Shown here: in pieces, positions 37,213 to 45,899 of the stretch
Position numbering within the stretch: position 1 is the first letter of the stretch
How the letters are laid out: each line of letters opens with the position of its first letter
Assembly: GCF_023715405.1 (NCBI RefSeq)
Contig: NZ_JAMBOC010000002.1
Coordinates: 248,001-312,000 of the forward strand
DNA from: Solibacillus isronensis
GTDB lineage: Bacteria > Bacillota > Bacilli > Bacillales_A > Planococcaceae
DNA: 64,000 bases
Direction: 5' to 3'
Position numbers and translations under genes: made by a program
The notes under the pieces: generated by a model
Databases searched by the model: none
What the model saw: only the letters and a program-made list of their open reading frames with translations
Told to the model about the DNA's origin: nothing

Positions 37213-38082
37213 ATGAATTTAGGTAATGATTTAAAAAGCATAAGAAAGAATAAAACATATAGCCAAGTGGAAGTGGCAAGCAATATAATTTCTCAAAGTA
37301 CCTATTCTAAGTTTGAGGCTGGAATAAGGGATGTAGACGCGAGTATCTACCTTCAATTACTTCACCGCTTGAATATTTCAGCGGAAGAGTTTGATTATAT
37401 TCGGAATGACTATAATTACGGACGGAAGCAAAAACTGATTCACACGCTATTTTCTTTAGATTACAATCACATCGCGAGTTTACATAAATTAAAACAACAA
37501 ACCGTCAACTTTTTACAAGAGCAGCGTGACGAGGATATAGAGGAAATCTACCTGATATGTGAGGCATTTATACAACTTCATGATACAAAAAGTATAGATG
37601 TAGCCCGAAATATTGTGGAGCCTATTTGGAAAGAGATGTCAAAATACGAACAGTGGTATTTAAATGATATCCGCATAATCAATACCATTTTATTTTTATT
37701 TCCTGCAGATATCGCGATTGAATTTACACAAACAGTATTAACTAGACTGAATATGTATAAAGATTTTCAGGATGCTGAAAGACTAAAAATCGCATTTAAA
37801 ATTAACCTCTCCCTGATACTTATAAAAAATAAAGATTATGCAAAGGCACTTGCAATAATCGAAGAATCACTTCGAACTGATAAAAAGAACATGAGTTATA
37901 CAATTTTGTCTCTTCATTATTCAAGAGAAGCCATTTGTAGAGCGAATTTACAGGAAAAAGCAGGCGCAAATCCCCTAGAAAAAGCTCATCAATTATTGAT
38001 GCTTTATGACGATCAATACTATTGGGAACTGATTCAGCAAGAGTTTAACCATTATACCCTTTCAAGGTCTAATGCGGATTAA
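37213..38082 (+). CDS. Rgg/PlcR-type HTH regulator
   Basis: 289 residues from ATG 37213 (GGGGGGATAGG upstream). XRE-like HTH at residues 5-55 (LKSIRKNKTYSQVEVASNII, SQSTYSKFEAGIRDVDASIY), then an all-helical TPR-like domain (AFKINLSLILIKNKDYAKAL, AIIEESLRTDKKN). This is the layout of RRNPP quorum regulators that sense short peptides. No small secreted pheromone gene is apparent next to it, so its peptide may be encoded elsewhere. The divergent three-helix protein is the nearest candidate target. Confidence 0.85.
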   Translation: MNLGNDLKSIRKNKTYSQVEVASNIISQSTYSKFEAGIRDVDASIYLQLLHRLNISAEEFDYIRNDYNYGRKQKLIHTLFSLDYNHIASLHKLKQQTVNFLQEQRDEDIEEIYLICEAFIQLHDTKSIDVARNIVEPIWKEMSKYEQWYLNDIRIINTILFLFPADIAIEFTQTVLTRLNMYKDFQDAERLKIAFKINLSLILIKNKDYAKALAIIEESLRTDKKNMSYTILSLHYSREAICRANLQEKAGANPLEKAHQLLMLYDDQYYWELIQQEFNHYTLSRSNAD

Positions 38083-38342
38083 TGAACAATCAAAAAAAGC
38101 ACAAACGCTATTAAATCAGTGTTTGTGCTAAATGTTATGGAATTTTATTAAAACATCTTTTTTTACAAGCTGTGCAATTCTCATAAGATGGTAATTTCAC
38201 CGAAAGATCTAGTGGAACTCTTCATGTAAAACCCTGTATATTTTCTTATGATCGCTCCTTTAAGGTGACTTATAGTATCGCTTCTCGTTAGCCAGCTCAC
38301 CCCCTGCACCTTGAGCTAAAGGCCAAATTCCTTCAGCCCACT

Positions 38343-38798
38343 TTAATCCATGCTGTAACCACACTCCTCGCAAAACTTTTTTGGTTCATCGTAGACTTCA
38401 TTACAGTTGGCGCAATTATATATATAGGACGCCGTAATATCGTCAATCGTTTGCTTTGCTTTCAGATCGGGCAATATTTCCTCCTCTTCGACACCCGCTA
38501 ATTTACTCAGTTCATTTAATTCTTCAATATCTCTTTCCAGCTGCGCAATCGTATTTTCTTTCGCCTCAATTTGCGCGAGCTGATAATTCACCATGCTGAC
38601 TGAAAACAGGCTGTTGCGGTTCAAGTTGACGATTTCCCCGATTTGCTGTTTCAGCACTCTGATTTCTTCTTCAATTCCATTGATTTGTTTTCGCAGTTTG
38701 GACCGGTCGACCGCAAAAGACGTTTTACTGCTAAGCGTTGTCACCTTCTTGTTGACTTTCTTCCTCCATTTCTGAAATGTGCCTTTCCCATCACCCAT
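38343..38798 (-). CDS. Coiled-coil protein with C-terminal zinc ribbon
   Basis: 151 residues from ATG 38798 (GGAGGG upstream). A long coiled coil (about 25-100: RKQINGIEEEIRVLKQQIGE; ENTIAQLERDIEELNELSKL) is followed by a zinc ribbon CANCNEVYDE then CEECGYSMD. The basic N-terminus (KWRKKVNKKV) could bind nucleic acid. It has no terminator of its own that I could identify. Function unknown. Confidence 0.7.
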   Translation of the reverse strand: MGDGKGTFQKWRKKVNKKVTTLSSKTSFAVDRSKLRKQINGIEEEIRVLKQQIGEIVNLNRNSLFSVSMVNYQLAQIEAKENTIAQLERDIEELNELSKLAGVEEEEILPDLKAKQTIDDITASYIYNCANCNEVYDEPKKFCEECGYSMD

Positions 38799-38930
38799 AA
38801 AAACCCTCCACTTCAATCAGAAATTTTTCTGGATTCAACTGGTGCATCCACTTGTTCTTCTTCACAATATGTATTTCCATGTCGAAATATGCCTTTGTTA
38901 TTAATTTTCCGGTTTAATTTTATGAAATAA

Positions 38931-38958
38931 AAAAAGCGCATCCCGTAAGGAAATGCGC
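38931..38958 (-). terminator. Terminator after the permease-linked small gene
   Basis: On the minus strand GCGCATTTCC pairs with GGGATGCGC, followed by T6. Confidence 0.7.
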
Positions 38959-38974
38959 CTGCCACTTTAAATTT

Positions 38975-39187
38975 TCAACTGCTTAATTGTTCCAATAATT
39001 TACTGGAGAAATATTTTCTTGTGTCTGCCATTTTAATATGCAGTAAACGCTCCTCATGAGTTGCTGGATTGATAAACGTAACGAAAGCTCCTTCCAGATT
39101 CTCATCGATCGTTTTAATAATATAGTCTTCAGCGAGCAGTTCATTAATTTGCTGAATTTCTTTTTCTACAAACTGAAATTCTGACAT
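38975..39187 (-). CDS. Small acidic protein downstream of the permease
   Basis: 70 residues. It starts MSEFQFVEKEIQQINELLAE and carries FVTFINPATHEERLLHIKMAD, probably a small alpha/beta fold. GAGGTG precedes the start. It begins 19 bp after the permease stop and ends at a terminator, so it is co-transcribed with it. Function unknown. Confidence 0.6.
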   Translation of the reverse strand: MSEFQFVEKEIQQINELLAEDYIIKTIDENLEGAFVTFINPATHEERLLHIKMADTRKYFSSKLLEQLSS

Positions 39188-39206
39188 GATCGCACCTCAT
39201 TTACAT

Positions 39207-40688
39207 TTAATCTGTGGAAGCTGTTTGCTCTACACCAATCGGTTCTGGAACAGCGTCAATTTCCCAGCTGCGTCCTGCTGTAATACCTAAATATTCATCA
39301 TCGCTCGGGTTTACGATTTCAGCTTGCGGATACTTCTTGAACCACCAATATTTCGCCAGCACATAATAGATTGCTGCCCCTACAAAGAAGCCGATAAGTG
39401 AAGAGAACGATGGCCAAATATTCGCGATCAGACCGCCAAGCACCCAAGCAATAATTCCCGCTACATTGACACCTTTTAAATAACGATATTGCCCTTCCAC
39501 CTCATAAAGGTCCTTTACATTTACTCGACGCTTACGGAGCAAGTAATAGTCGGCGAATAAAATCCCAACAATCGAAGAAAGGATACCGCCGACAACGAGC
39601 AGAACGCTATTTAAAATATCGAACAAACTCCAAGGCTGAACAAGTGTTCCGACAATACCGGCAATGACTACACCAACCCAGAATGGTACTTTCGGTCCGC
39701 CGATATTCGAGAAAATCGTCGCAGCCGGAATAACGTTCGCAGAAGTATTTGTCGACCATTGAGCCAATACGATCATCGATAACAGCATCACTAGGACAAC
39801 ACCGCCCGCCGCTTGCTGAAGTGCGTTGATCGGGTCACCAGAACCAGTCGACATATAACAAACCGCACCAATGACGATCATCAGTGTATTGAAAATCGGC
39901 TGAACTATTAGTGAACCTAGTAATTGTGTTTTATTTCGTTTGAACCAGTTACGCTCATTTTTAGGCGCTTTGAAGTGACGAGAAAGTGTCGGCATATCTG
40001 CAGCCAATGTAGCCCAGAAGCCCATGATTGCAGTAGCGACTACCATGAATGCCGTAAACTGTTCAAAACCTGTTTGCGGTGCTTCCACCCATGACCATAC
40101 CGCTTTGCCTTGCTCTTTCGCTTCAGCAGATAATTGCAAATACATCCAAATTGAAATAAAGATAATGACAGGTGCAGCGAAATCCGCGAAACGTTCAATT
40201 GATTTAATCCCCAGTGATACGTTGAACAACTGCAACGTCGCAAATACTAGGAAGCAGATAAACCAGTTGTCAAAGCCGACCAGAATGTTCAGAATACCGT
40301 TGATCGCCAATGCCCCGAAATACGTGTTGATCCCGAACCAGCACGATGCTGTAAACGCACGGGCAAATGACGGGAAGTGCGTGCCGATTGTTCCGAACGG
40401 AGCACGCATATAAACAGGAAACGATAATCCGTGTTCAACACCGATATCCCCGATGACGACCATGAAAATCCCGATTAGAATCGAGCCGACCAATGTCGCC
40501 ATGATGAGCATCGGCATACTTAGATTAACAATTCCTCCTGCACCGATCGCAAATGCCGCAAGTACGATGGCCATCCCAACCCAGATGACGCCAAAGCCCA
40601 TCATACTAATACTGCGGTTTTCGTGTGTGACAGGAAGTAAATCTGGTGATTTTAAATAGTTACTATTTGTGTCTTTTCTGTCTGACAT
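39207..40688 (-). CDS. NCS1-family nucleobase/hydantoin permease
   Basis: 493 residues with about 12 membrane helices. Motifs at the ligand and sodium sites of NCS1 transporters are visible: MMGFGVIWVGMAIVLAAFAI, FPVYMRAPFGTIGTHFPSFA, CWFGINTYFGALAI and MGFWATLAADMPTLSRHFKA. Relatives carry uracil, allantoin or hydantoins. The adjacent pyrimidine-degradation enzymes make uracil or thymine the likely cargo. Confidence 0.9.
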   Translation of the reverse strand: MSDRKDTNSNYLKSPDLLPVTHENRSISMMGFGVIWVGMAIVLAAFAIGAGGIVNLSMPMLIMATLVGSILIGIFMVVIGDIGVEHGLSFPVYMRAPFGTIGTHFPSFARAFTASCWFGINTYFGALAINGILNILVGFDNWFICFLVFATLQLFNVSLGIKSIERFADFAAPVIIFISIWMYLQLSAEAKEQGKAVWSWVEAPQTGFEQFTAFMVVATAIMGFWATLAADMPTLSRHFKAPKNERNWFKRNKTQLLGSLIVQPIFNTLMIVIGAVCYMSTGSGDPINALQQAAGGVVLVMLLSMIVLAQWSTNTSANVIPAATIFSNIGGPKVPFWVGVVIAGIVGTLVQPWSLFDILNSVLLVVGGILSSIVGILFADYYLLRKRRVNVKDLYEVEGQYRYLKGVNVAGIIAWVLGGLIANIWPSFSSLIGFFVGAAIYYVLAKYWWFKKYPQAEIVNPSDDEYLGITAGRSWEIDAVPEPIGVEQTASTD

Positions 40689-40806
40689 CGCTACACCTCT
40701 CTTTATTCAGTTTTTTGGTTTTACAGAGGACGTGGGGCAGTCACCCGTTGTCATACAATGCGACGCTGTTAGACTGATATCCATTCCTTTAAAAAAATTT
40801 TGCCAA

Positions 40807-42090
40807 CTACCTCGCAATACTTGAACTGCTTGGAGCAAATCCTGCAATTAGTTTCTGTCTTTCATTCCACGTCATCGGCGGTTGTGTCGGAACAAGTTCC
40901 TTCATCGTAATTGCACCTTCTGCCGGACAGACAATCGAACATAAATTACAGCCTACGCAGTCTTCCTCGCGCACTTTCAGCATTGGACGGCCATCTTCTG
41001 TATACAGATCGATACATTGGTGGGACGTATCTTCACAGGCAATATGGCATTTATTACAGTTAATGCAAACATCATTATTGATCTCTGCAACAACTTTATA
41101 ATTTAAGTCTAAATCTCCCCAATCCGAATATTTCGGTACTGTTTTGCCGACTAAATCCATAACCGATGTTAAGCCTTTATCGTCTAAATAGTTGCTTAAA
41201 CCATCGATCATATCTTCAACAATACTGAAGCCATGGTGCATTGCCGCCGTACAAACTTGCACACTAGTAGAACCCATTAAGATGAACTCAGCAGCGTCCT
41301 GCCAGTTTGAAATACCGCCAATTCCGGAAATCGGTAAATTGATATACGGACTTCTTGCACACTCGCCCACCATGTTCAGTGCAATTGGTTTCACGGCCGG
41401 TCCGCAATAACCTCCGTGTGCTCCTTTATTGCCAACATGCGGAATTGTGTTCCAAGAGTTCAGATCAACGCCCGCCAAACTATTGATTGTGTTGATCATA
41501 CTAATCGCATCAGCACCGCCGCGCACAGCTGCTTCCGCCGTTACAGTAATATCCGTAATATTCGGTGTCAGTTTGACGATAACCGGTACTTCAGCATATT
41601 CTTTTGCCCAATAGGTCTGCTTTTCCACCAGGTCAGGCACTTGACCCGAAGCGGCTCCCATGCCACGTTCCGCCATACCATGTGGGCAGCCGAAGTTTAA
41701 TTCGAAGCCATCTACCCCAACATCCTGGACTCTTTTCACGATTTCATGCCATTTTTCAGCTTTCGGCTCCACCATTAACGAAGCGATAATCGTATGATTC
41801 GGGAATCGCTTTTTCGTTTCATAAATTTCCTTTAAGTTTACTTCCAGCGGTCGGTCTGTGATGAGCTCAATATTGTTGAAACCCGCTACTTTTTGACCGT
41901 TAAAACTAACAGCAGCAAAACGTGAGGAAACGTTTAAAATAGGGTCCCCCAACGTTTTCCATACAGCGCCGCCCCACCCCGCTTCAAATGCACGCTGCAC
42001 TTGATAGCCGGAGTTTGTCGGTGGTGCCGATGCCAGCCAAAAAGGATTAGGTGACTTAATACCAGCAAAATCTATTCGTAAATCTGCCAT
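40807..42090 (-). CDS. preA: Dihydropyrimidine dehydrogenase subunit PreA
   Basis: 427 residues. The N-terminal 300 form a DHOD-type FMN barrel (FAGIKSPNPFWLASAPPTNS, GFELNFGCPHGMAERGMG, CGPAVKPIAL). The C-terminus carries two 4Fe-4S clusters (CINCNKCHIACEDTSHQC and CVGCNLCSIVCPAEG). With PreT it reduces uracil or thymine to the dihydro form using NADH. It begins 11 bp after preT. Confidence 0.95.
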   Translation of the reverse strand: MADLRIDFAGIKSPNPFWLASAPPTNSGYQVQRAFEAGWGGAVWKTLGDPILNVSSRFAAVSFNGQKVAGFNNIELITDRPLEVNLKEIYETKKRFPNHTIIASLMVEPKAEKWHEIVKRVQDVGVDGFELNFGCPHGMAERGMGAASGQVPDLVEKQTYWAKEYAEVPVIVKLTPNITDITVTAEAAVRGGADAISMINTINSLAGVDLNSWNTIPHVGNKGAHGGYCGPAVKPIALNMVGECARSPYINLPISGIGGISNWQDAAEFILMGSTSVQVCTAAMHHGFSIVEDMIDGLSNYLDDKGLTSVMDLVGKTVPKYSDWGDLDLNYKVVAEINNDVCINCNKCHIACEDTSHQCIDLYTEDGRPMLKVREEDCVGCNLCSIVCPAEGAITMKELVPTQPPMTWNERQKLIAGFAPSSSSIAR

Positions 42091-42101
42091 TTCAATTCCC
42101 C

Positions 42102-43439
42102 CTATGCAATTTCTGAATTTGCGTTTAGTTCATAATGAATCGCGTAAGCCGAATCTTTGCCCTGCTGCGCCGCCGATACAACTGTCGCCTCACCGTACCC
42201 GTTACCGTAAATCACATCACCGCAAGCGTAAATTTTCGGATTTGATGTTTTCAGGCTGTTGTGATCCACATCAATCACACCGCGTGTATTAGCCAATCCT
42301 AAATGCTCAATCAGCTCATACTGCTTCGTTTGGCCGATCGCCCGAATCACCGCATCCGCCTCAATCACAAATTCAGAACCAGGAATCTCCATTAATGTCC
42401 CTTTTCCATTTTCGATATCCGTCAGTTTCATTTTGATGCATTCCATCCCGATTACTTTACCGTTGTCATCGCCAATAATGCGTTTCGGTAATGTCAGCCA
42501 TTTAAATTCAACACCATCCTGCTTCGCAAAATCAAATTCAAAATCATATGCCGTCATTTCGTTTGATGTACGACGGTAAACGATTTGCACCTGCTCAGCA
42601 CCCAATCTTACAGAACATGTCGCTGCATCAATCGCTGTATTACCCGCACCGATAACTAGCACTTTTTTGCCCAGCACGCGATCAGTGAACGAAGATTTTG
42701 ATTCCTTTACAAAATCAATCGCATCATACACACCGTCCAAATTTTCGCCCTCAACGCCAAGCATCGGTACTTTGCCCATACCAACCGCTACAATGATGCG
42801 GTCATAGTTTTCAAGCAGTTCATCAACTAATACATCTTCGCCGATCTTCGTGCTCGTTTTAATTTCAACACCAAGGTTTTGTACTTGCTGCACTTCCCAC
42901 TCCACAACATCTTGCGGCAGACGGAATGAAACGATGCCGTAGTAATTCAGGCCACCCGCTTTTTCATCTGCTTCGAAAATCGTCACTCCGTACCCTAGCA
43001 ATGCCAGTTCACGTGCAGCAGATAATCCTGCCGGCCCGCTTCCGATAATCGCGACTTTCTTGCTGTTTGCAGGTTGTGGCGTAAACAGATTGACATTCGA
43101 CTCACGCAGCCAGTCCGTTGCATAGCGTTGAAGATGACCAATTTGAATCGGTTTTTCTTCACTATTCAACACACAAGCCCCCTCACAAAGCTCGATCGTT
43201 GGACAAACACGCGCACAGCTTGCGCCAACCGGATTTGATTCCATAATGACACGAGCAGAACCTTTCATATTATTCGAAGCAATTTTCTTGATAAAGCTCG
43301 GAATATTAATGCTCGTTGGACATGCCTTTACACAAGGTGGATCATAGCAATACAAACAACGATTCGCTTCAACAGTTGCCGCGTATGTTGTTAAACCATC
43401 AAATATCTCTTCAAAGTTCTTCGCTAAACTATTGCTCAT
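42102..43439 (-). CDS. preT: Dihydropyrimidine dehydrogenase subunit PreT
   Basis: 445 residues. N-terminal Fe-S part (CLYCYDPPCVKACPTSINIP, SFIKKIAS) and a GltD-like FAD/NAD domain (VAIIGSGPAGLSAARELALL, GYGVTIFEADEKAGG, VIGAGNTAIDAA). It passes electrons from NAD(P)H to PreA. GGAGAGGG lies upstream. The pair corresponds to E. coli PreTA. Confidence 0.95.
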   Translation of the reverse strand: MSNSLAKNFEEIFDGLTTYAATVEANRCLYCYDPPCVKACPTSINIPSFIKKIASNNMKGSARVIMESNPVGASCARVCPTIELCEGACVLNSEEKPIQIGHLQRYATDWLRESNVNLFTPQPANSKKVAIIGSGPAGLSAARELALLGYGVTIFEADEKAGGLNYYGIVSFRLPQDVVEWEVQQVQNLGVEIKTSTKIGEDVLVDELLENYDRIIVAVGMGKVPMLGVEGENLDGVYDAIDFVKESKSSFTDRVLGKKVLVIGAGNTAIDAATCSVRLGAEQVQIVYRRTSNEMTAYDFEFDFAKQDGVEFKWLTLPKRIIGDDNGKVIGMECIKMKLTDIENGKGTLMEIPGSEFVIEADAVIRAIGQTKQYELIEHLGLANTRGVIDVDHNSLKTSNPKIYACGDVIYGNGYGEATVVSAAQQGKDSAYAIHYELNANSEIA

Positions 43440-43476
43440 TTCATAACAACCCTCTCCAGTTTGATTTGTTATTACT

Positions 43477-43640
43477 TTTAGCTATTGATATCTTCATCCA
43501 GCCGATTTCCCAACCACCCACTGAATGAAGATAAGCCCCGGTGGATGTCACAGATTTTTTAATGGAATTGACGTCAGCCTAAATCGACGCGTCGTGCGAC
43601 AAAGGCTGACTGACCCACGAATCCGGACGCAATTACGCAA
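43477..43640 (-). repeat. Three-hairpin intergenic element, copy 2 (diverged)
   Basis: Read on the minus strand: CAATTACG, loop, CGTAATTGCGTC, then GGATTCG, a variable part with nested stems (GTCAGCC/GGCTGAC), GACATCCaCCGG, then CTTCAT...ATGAAG arms. Order and key words match copy 1 at 16199-16333 in the opposite orientation, with much divergence. Confidence 0.55.
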
Positions 43641-43657
43641 AATCGTAATTGACCTTG

Positions 43658-45055
43658 TTATGAAGTTACTTTAGTGGAACCCTTTACTTCACGACGGATA
43701 TACTTGCCACTTCCAAGCTGTCCGACGAATTTTTTATCTTGAATGACATATTCACCACGCACGAGCACACTTGTCGGCTCGCCCGTCACTTCCAGCCCTT
43801 CAAATGCGTTATAGTCCACATTCATATGATGTGTTTCCGCAGAGATTGTACGTTTTACTGTCGGATCGAATAATACGATATCCGCATCCGAACCAACCGC
43901 GATTGTTCCTTTTTGAGGGAATAGCCCAAAAATCTTCGCAGACTGCGTTGAAATCATATCAACAAACTCGTTTTCCGTAATGCGCCCTTTTGCAACACCT
44001 TCTGAATAAAGTACAGAGAAACGGTCTTCAATAAACGGCCCGCCATTCGGAATTTTCGAGAAGTCGTTCTTCCCTAATGTTTTCTTGCCGTTGAAGCTGA
44101 ATGAACATTGGTCTGAACCAATCGTTTGCAGCTGCTTCGCCTTCAATGCATTCCACAATACTTCCTGATGCTCCACAGGACGTAACGGCGGAGACCATAC
44201 ATATTTCGCACCTTCAAAGTTCGGCTTTTCCAATGCTGTCTGGTCAAGCACTAAATACGGCGGACAAGTTTCACCTAACACGTTGTAGCCTTTATTACGT
44301 GCAGAAATGATTTCATCGACCGCTTCTTTACACGTAACATGCACGACATATAATTGCGCTCCAGCCAAGTTTGCCAACTCAATCGCACGTTTCGTCGCTT
44401 CCCCTTCTACTTCAGGCGGACGAGTAAGCGCATGATAAATCGGCTCCGTCTGACCATTCGCTTTCGCTTCTTCTACTAATTCATCGATAACCGATCCGTT
44501 TTCGCAATGGACCATAACTGTTGCGCCAAGCTTCTTCCCGACTTTAAACGCCTGGAATAATGTACGATCCGTCGCCTGGAATTCCTTCGCATAAGCAAGG
44601 AATACTTTAATCGAGCTGATCCCGCCTCGTTCCAATGCTTCCGGTAATTCCTGCAGGCGCTGTTCATTTAAATCACCGATCATTAAGTGGAAACCATAGT
44701 CGATTACGGCTTTATCTTTTGCTTTGCCGTGCCACGTATCGATCGCATCCATTAATGTCGGTGAGCCCGCACTAATACAGAAATCGATAATTGTCGTTGT
44801 TCCTCCGTATGCTGCAGCAATTGTTCCTGATTGCCAGTCATCATCTGTTACCGTGTTGTTGAACGGCATATCGAGATGGGTATGAGGGTCAATACCACCC
44901 GGGAATAAAAGCTTTCCTGTTGCATCAATAATTTCCGCTTCCGCATCATCTATTTTTACTGCAATTTGAGTGATGATCCCATCCTCAATCAGCACATCCC
45001 CTTTAAACGTATCCGCAGCAGTAACAATTGTTCCCCCAGTAATAATCTTTTTCAT
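43658..45055 (-). CDS. Dihydropyrimidinase / D-hydantoinase
   Basis: 465 residues. The amidohydrolase barrel has HxH in GIDPHTHLDMPF (near residue 58), the carboxylated Lys in GGISSIKVFLAY (near 150), His in VHCENGS and YVVHVTCKEAV, and the Asp in GSDQCSFSF. It opens dihydrouracil or dihydrothymine to the ureido acid, step two of the pathway. It is upstream of preT-preA on the same strand across the hairpin element. Confidence 0.95.
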   Translation of the reverse strand: MKKIITGGTIVTAADTFKGDVLIEDGIITQIAVKIDDAEAEIIDATGKLLFPGGIDPHTHLDMPFNNTVTDDDWQSGTIAAAYGGTTTIIDFCISAGSPTLMDAIDTWHGKAKDKAVIDYGFHLMIGDLNEQRLQELPEALERGGISSIKVFLAYAKEFQATDRTLFQAFKVGKKLGATVMVHCENGSVIDELVEEAKANGQTEPIYHALTRPPEVEGEATKRAIELANLAGAQLYVVHVTCKEAVDEIISARNKGYNVLGETCPPYLVLDQTALEKPNFEGAKYVWSPPLRPVEHQEVLWNALKAKQLQTIGSDQCSFSFNGKKTLGKNDFSKIPNGGPFIEDRFSVLYSEGVAKGRITENEFVDMISTQSAKIFGLFPQKGTIAVGSDADIVLFDPTVKRTISAETHHMNVDYNAFEGLEVTGEPTSVLVRGEYVIQDKKFVGQLGSGKYIRREVKGSTKVTS

Positions 45056-45417
45056 ATAAACCCTCCTAGTTTTCTAGTAATTTCTATTGAAAAAATGAAA
45101 AACCAAAGTGCGTCCTAGTACTACTAACTTTTGAGAATATTTACTAGTTTTTAAGCATATAATTTAATATATAGTATTATATGTAACAATTAGTAACATA
45201 ATATCTAAATAACAGAAAAAATTTAAATAAATATTTTCCGTTGCTAAAATCCTTGCGATTGCTTCATATACATAACTTTACTGAATATTTTGACTAAATT
45301 TAATATACAAAAGGTAATTTTTTCCGTAAATATTTTAGACAAAAGGTTAAAAGTTGTAAGGAAATATACTATTTTTATGTAAGTTTTTCTAACATAATGT
45401 ATTGTTTTTGTCGGGTA
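45056..45417. other. AT-rich upstream region of the dihydropyrimidinase gene
   Basis: About 360 bp of very AT-rich DNA with no gene. It should hold the promoter of the hydantoinase-pre operon; several TATAAT-like words exist and I could not choose one. No clear PucR site was recognised. Confidence 0.4.
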
Positions 45418-45849
45418 TCTAATAAGATTGAGGTTCTTTCATAATTTTTCTAATATATTGTGAGGATATTCTAATATATTTTTGTTTGTTCTAATAAAAG
45501 TTGGATTTTCTAATATATCGTTCTATTGTTTTAATATGTATATGCAATGTTCTAATATCCCCTTCCGATCTTCAAATATCCATCGCGTTTCTTCTAATAT
45601 CCGCCGTCAATGTTCTAATAAAACTATAAATCTGCTTACTCACCGGTCTAGATCAGCATCCACCAACCCCCTTACCATCTTATCTTCTAATAAATACGCG
45701 AACTGTTCTAATAAGCGGATTACTTCTTCTAATATTCATAACAAATGTTCTAATAAAATATAGCCCTGCCTCTACCCGAGCCTTAACCCGCTTCCGCAAA
45801 CCGCATTACCGACGAACTTCTTCTAATATCCGCCACCACTATTCCAATA
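45418..45849 (+). repeat. Phased TCTAATA array C, the longest (21-bp period)
   Basis: Exact TCTAATA at 45418, 45449, 45470, 45490, 45509, 45551, 45593, 45614, 45686, 45707, 45728, 45749 and 45822. Near copies at 45530 (TTTAATA), 45572 (TCAAATA) and 45843 (TCCAATA). Within blocks the step is nearly always 21 bp. Blocks are separated by 72 and 73 bp. The last unit of each block continues as TAAAA, while inner units often continue TATCC. The intervening 14 bp vary. It lies between the mmsA terminator and the hydantoinase upstream region. Confidence 0.85.
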
Positions 45850-45850
45850 A

Positions 45851-45887
45851 AAAAACAGCCTAACCCCATATCTGGAATCAGGCTGTT
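45851..45887 (-). terminator. Terminator after the malonate-semialdehyde dehydrogenase gene
   Basis: AAACAGCCT pairs with AGGCTGTTT, followed by T-rich sequence on the minus strand. The stem touches the last unit of array C. Confidence 0.8.
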
Positions 45888-45899
45888 TCTGCATAGATT

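Noticed and set aside
45482..45763. A 93-codon plus-strand frame with a seven-residue repeat (CSNI/SSNK) running through array C
   Set aside because: The frame arises because the words are 21 bp apart. Arrays A and B have 19 and 20 bp steps, which break any frame, there is no ribosome site, and spacers show no protein-level constraint.
45418..45849. CRISPR array
   Set aside because: Spacing is about 21 bp with a 7-10 bp conserved word, spacers are only 11-14 bp, and no cas genes are in the window.
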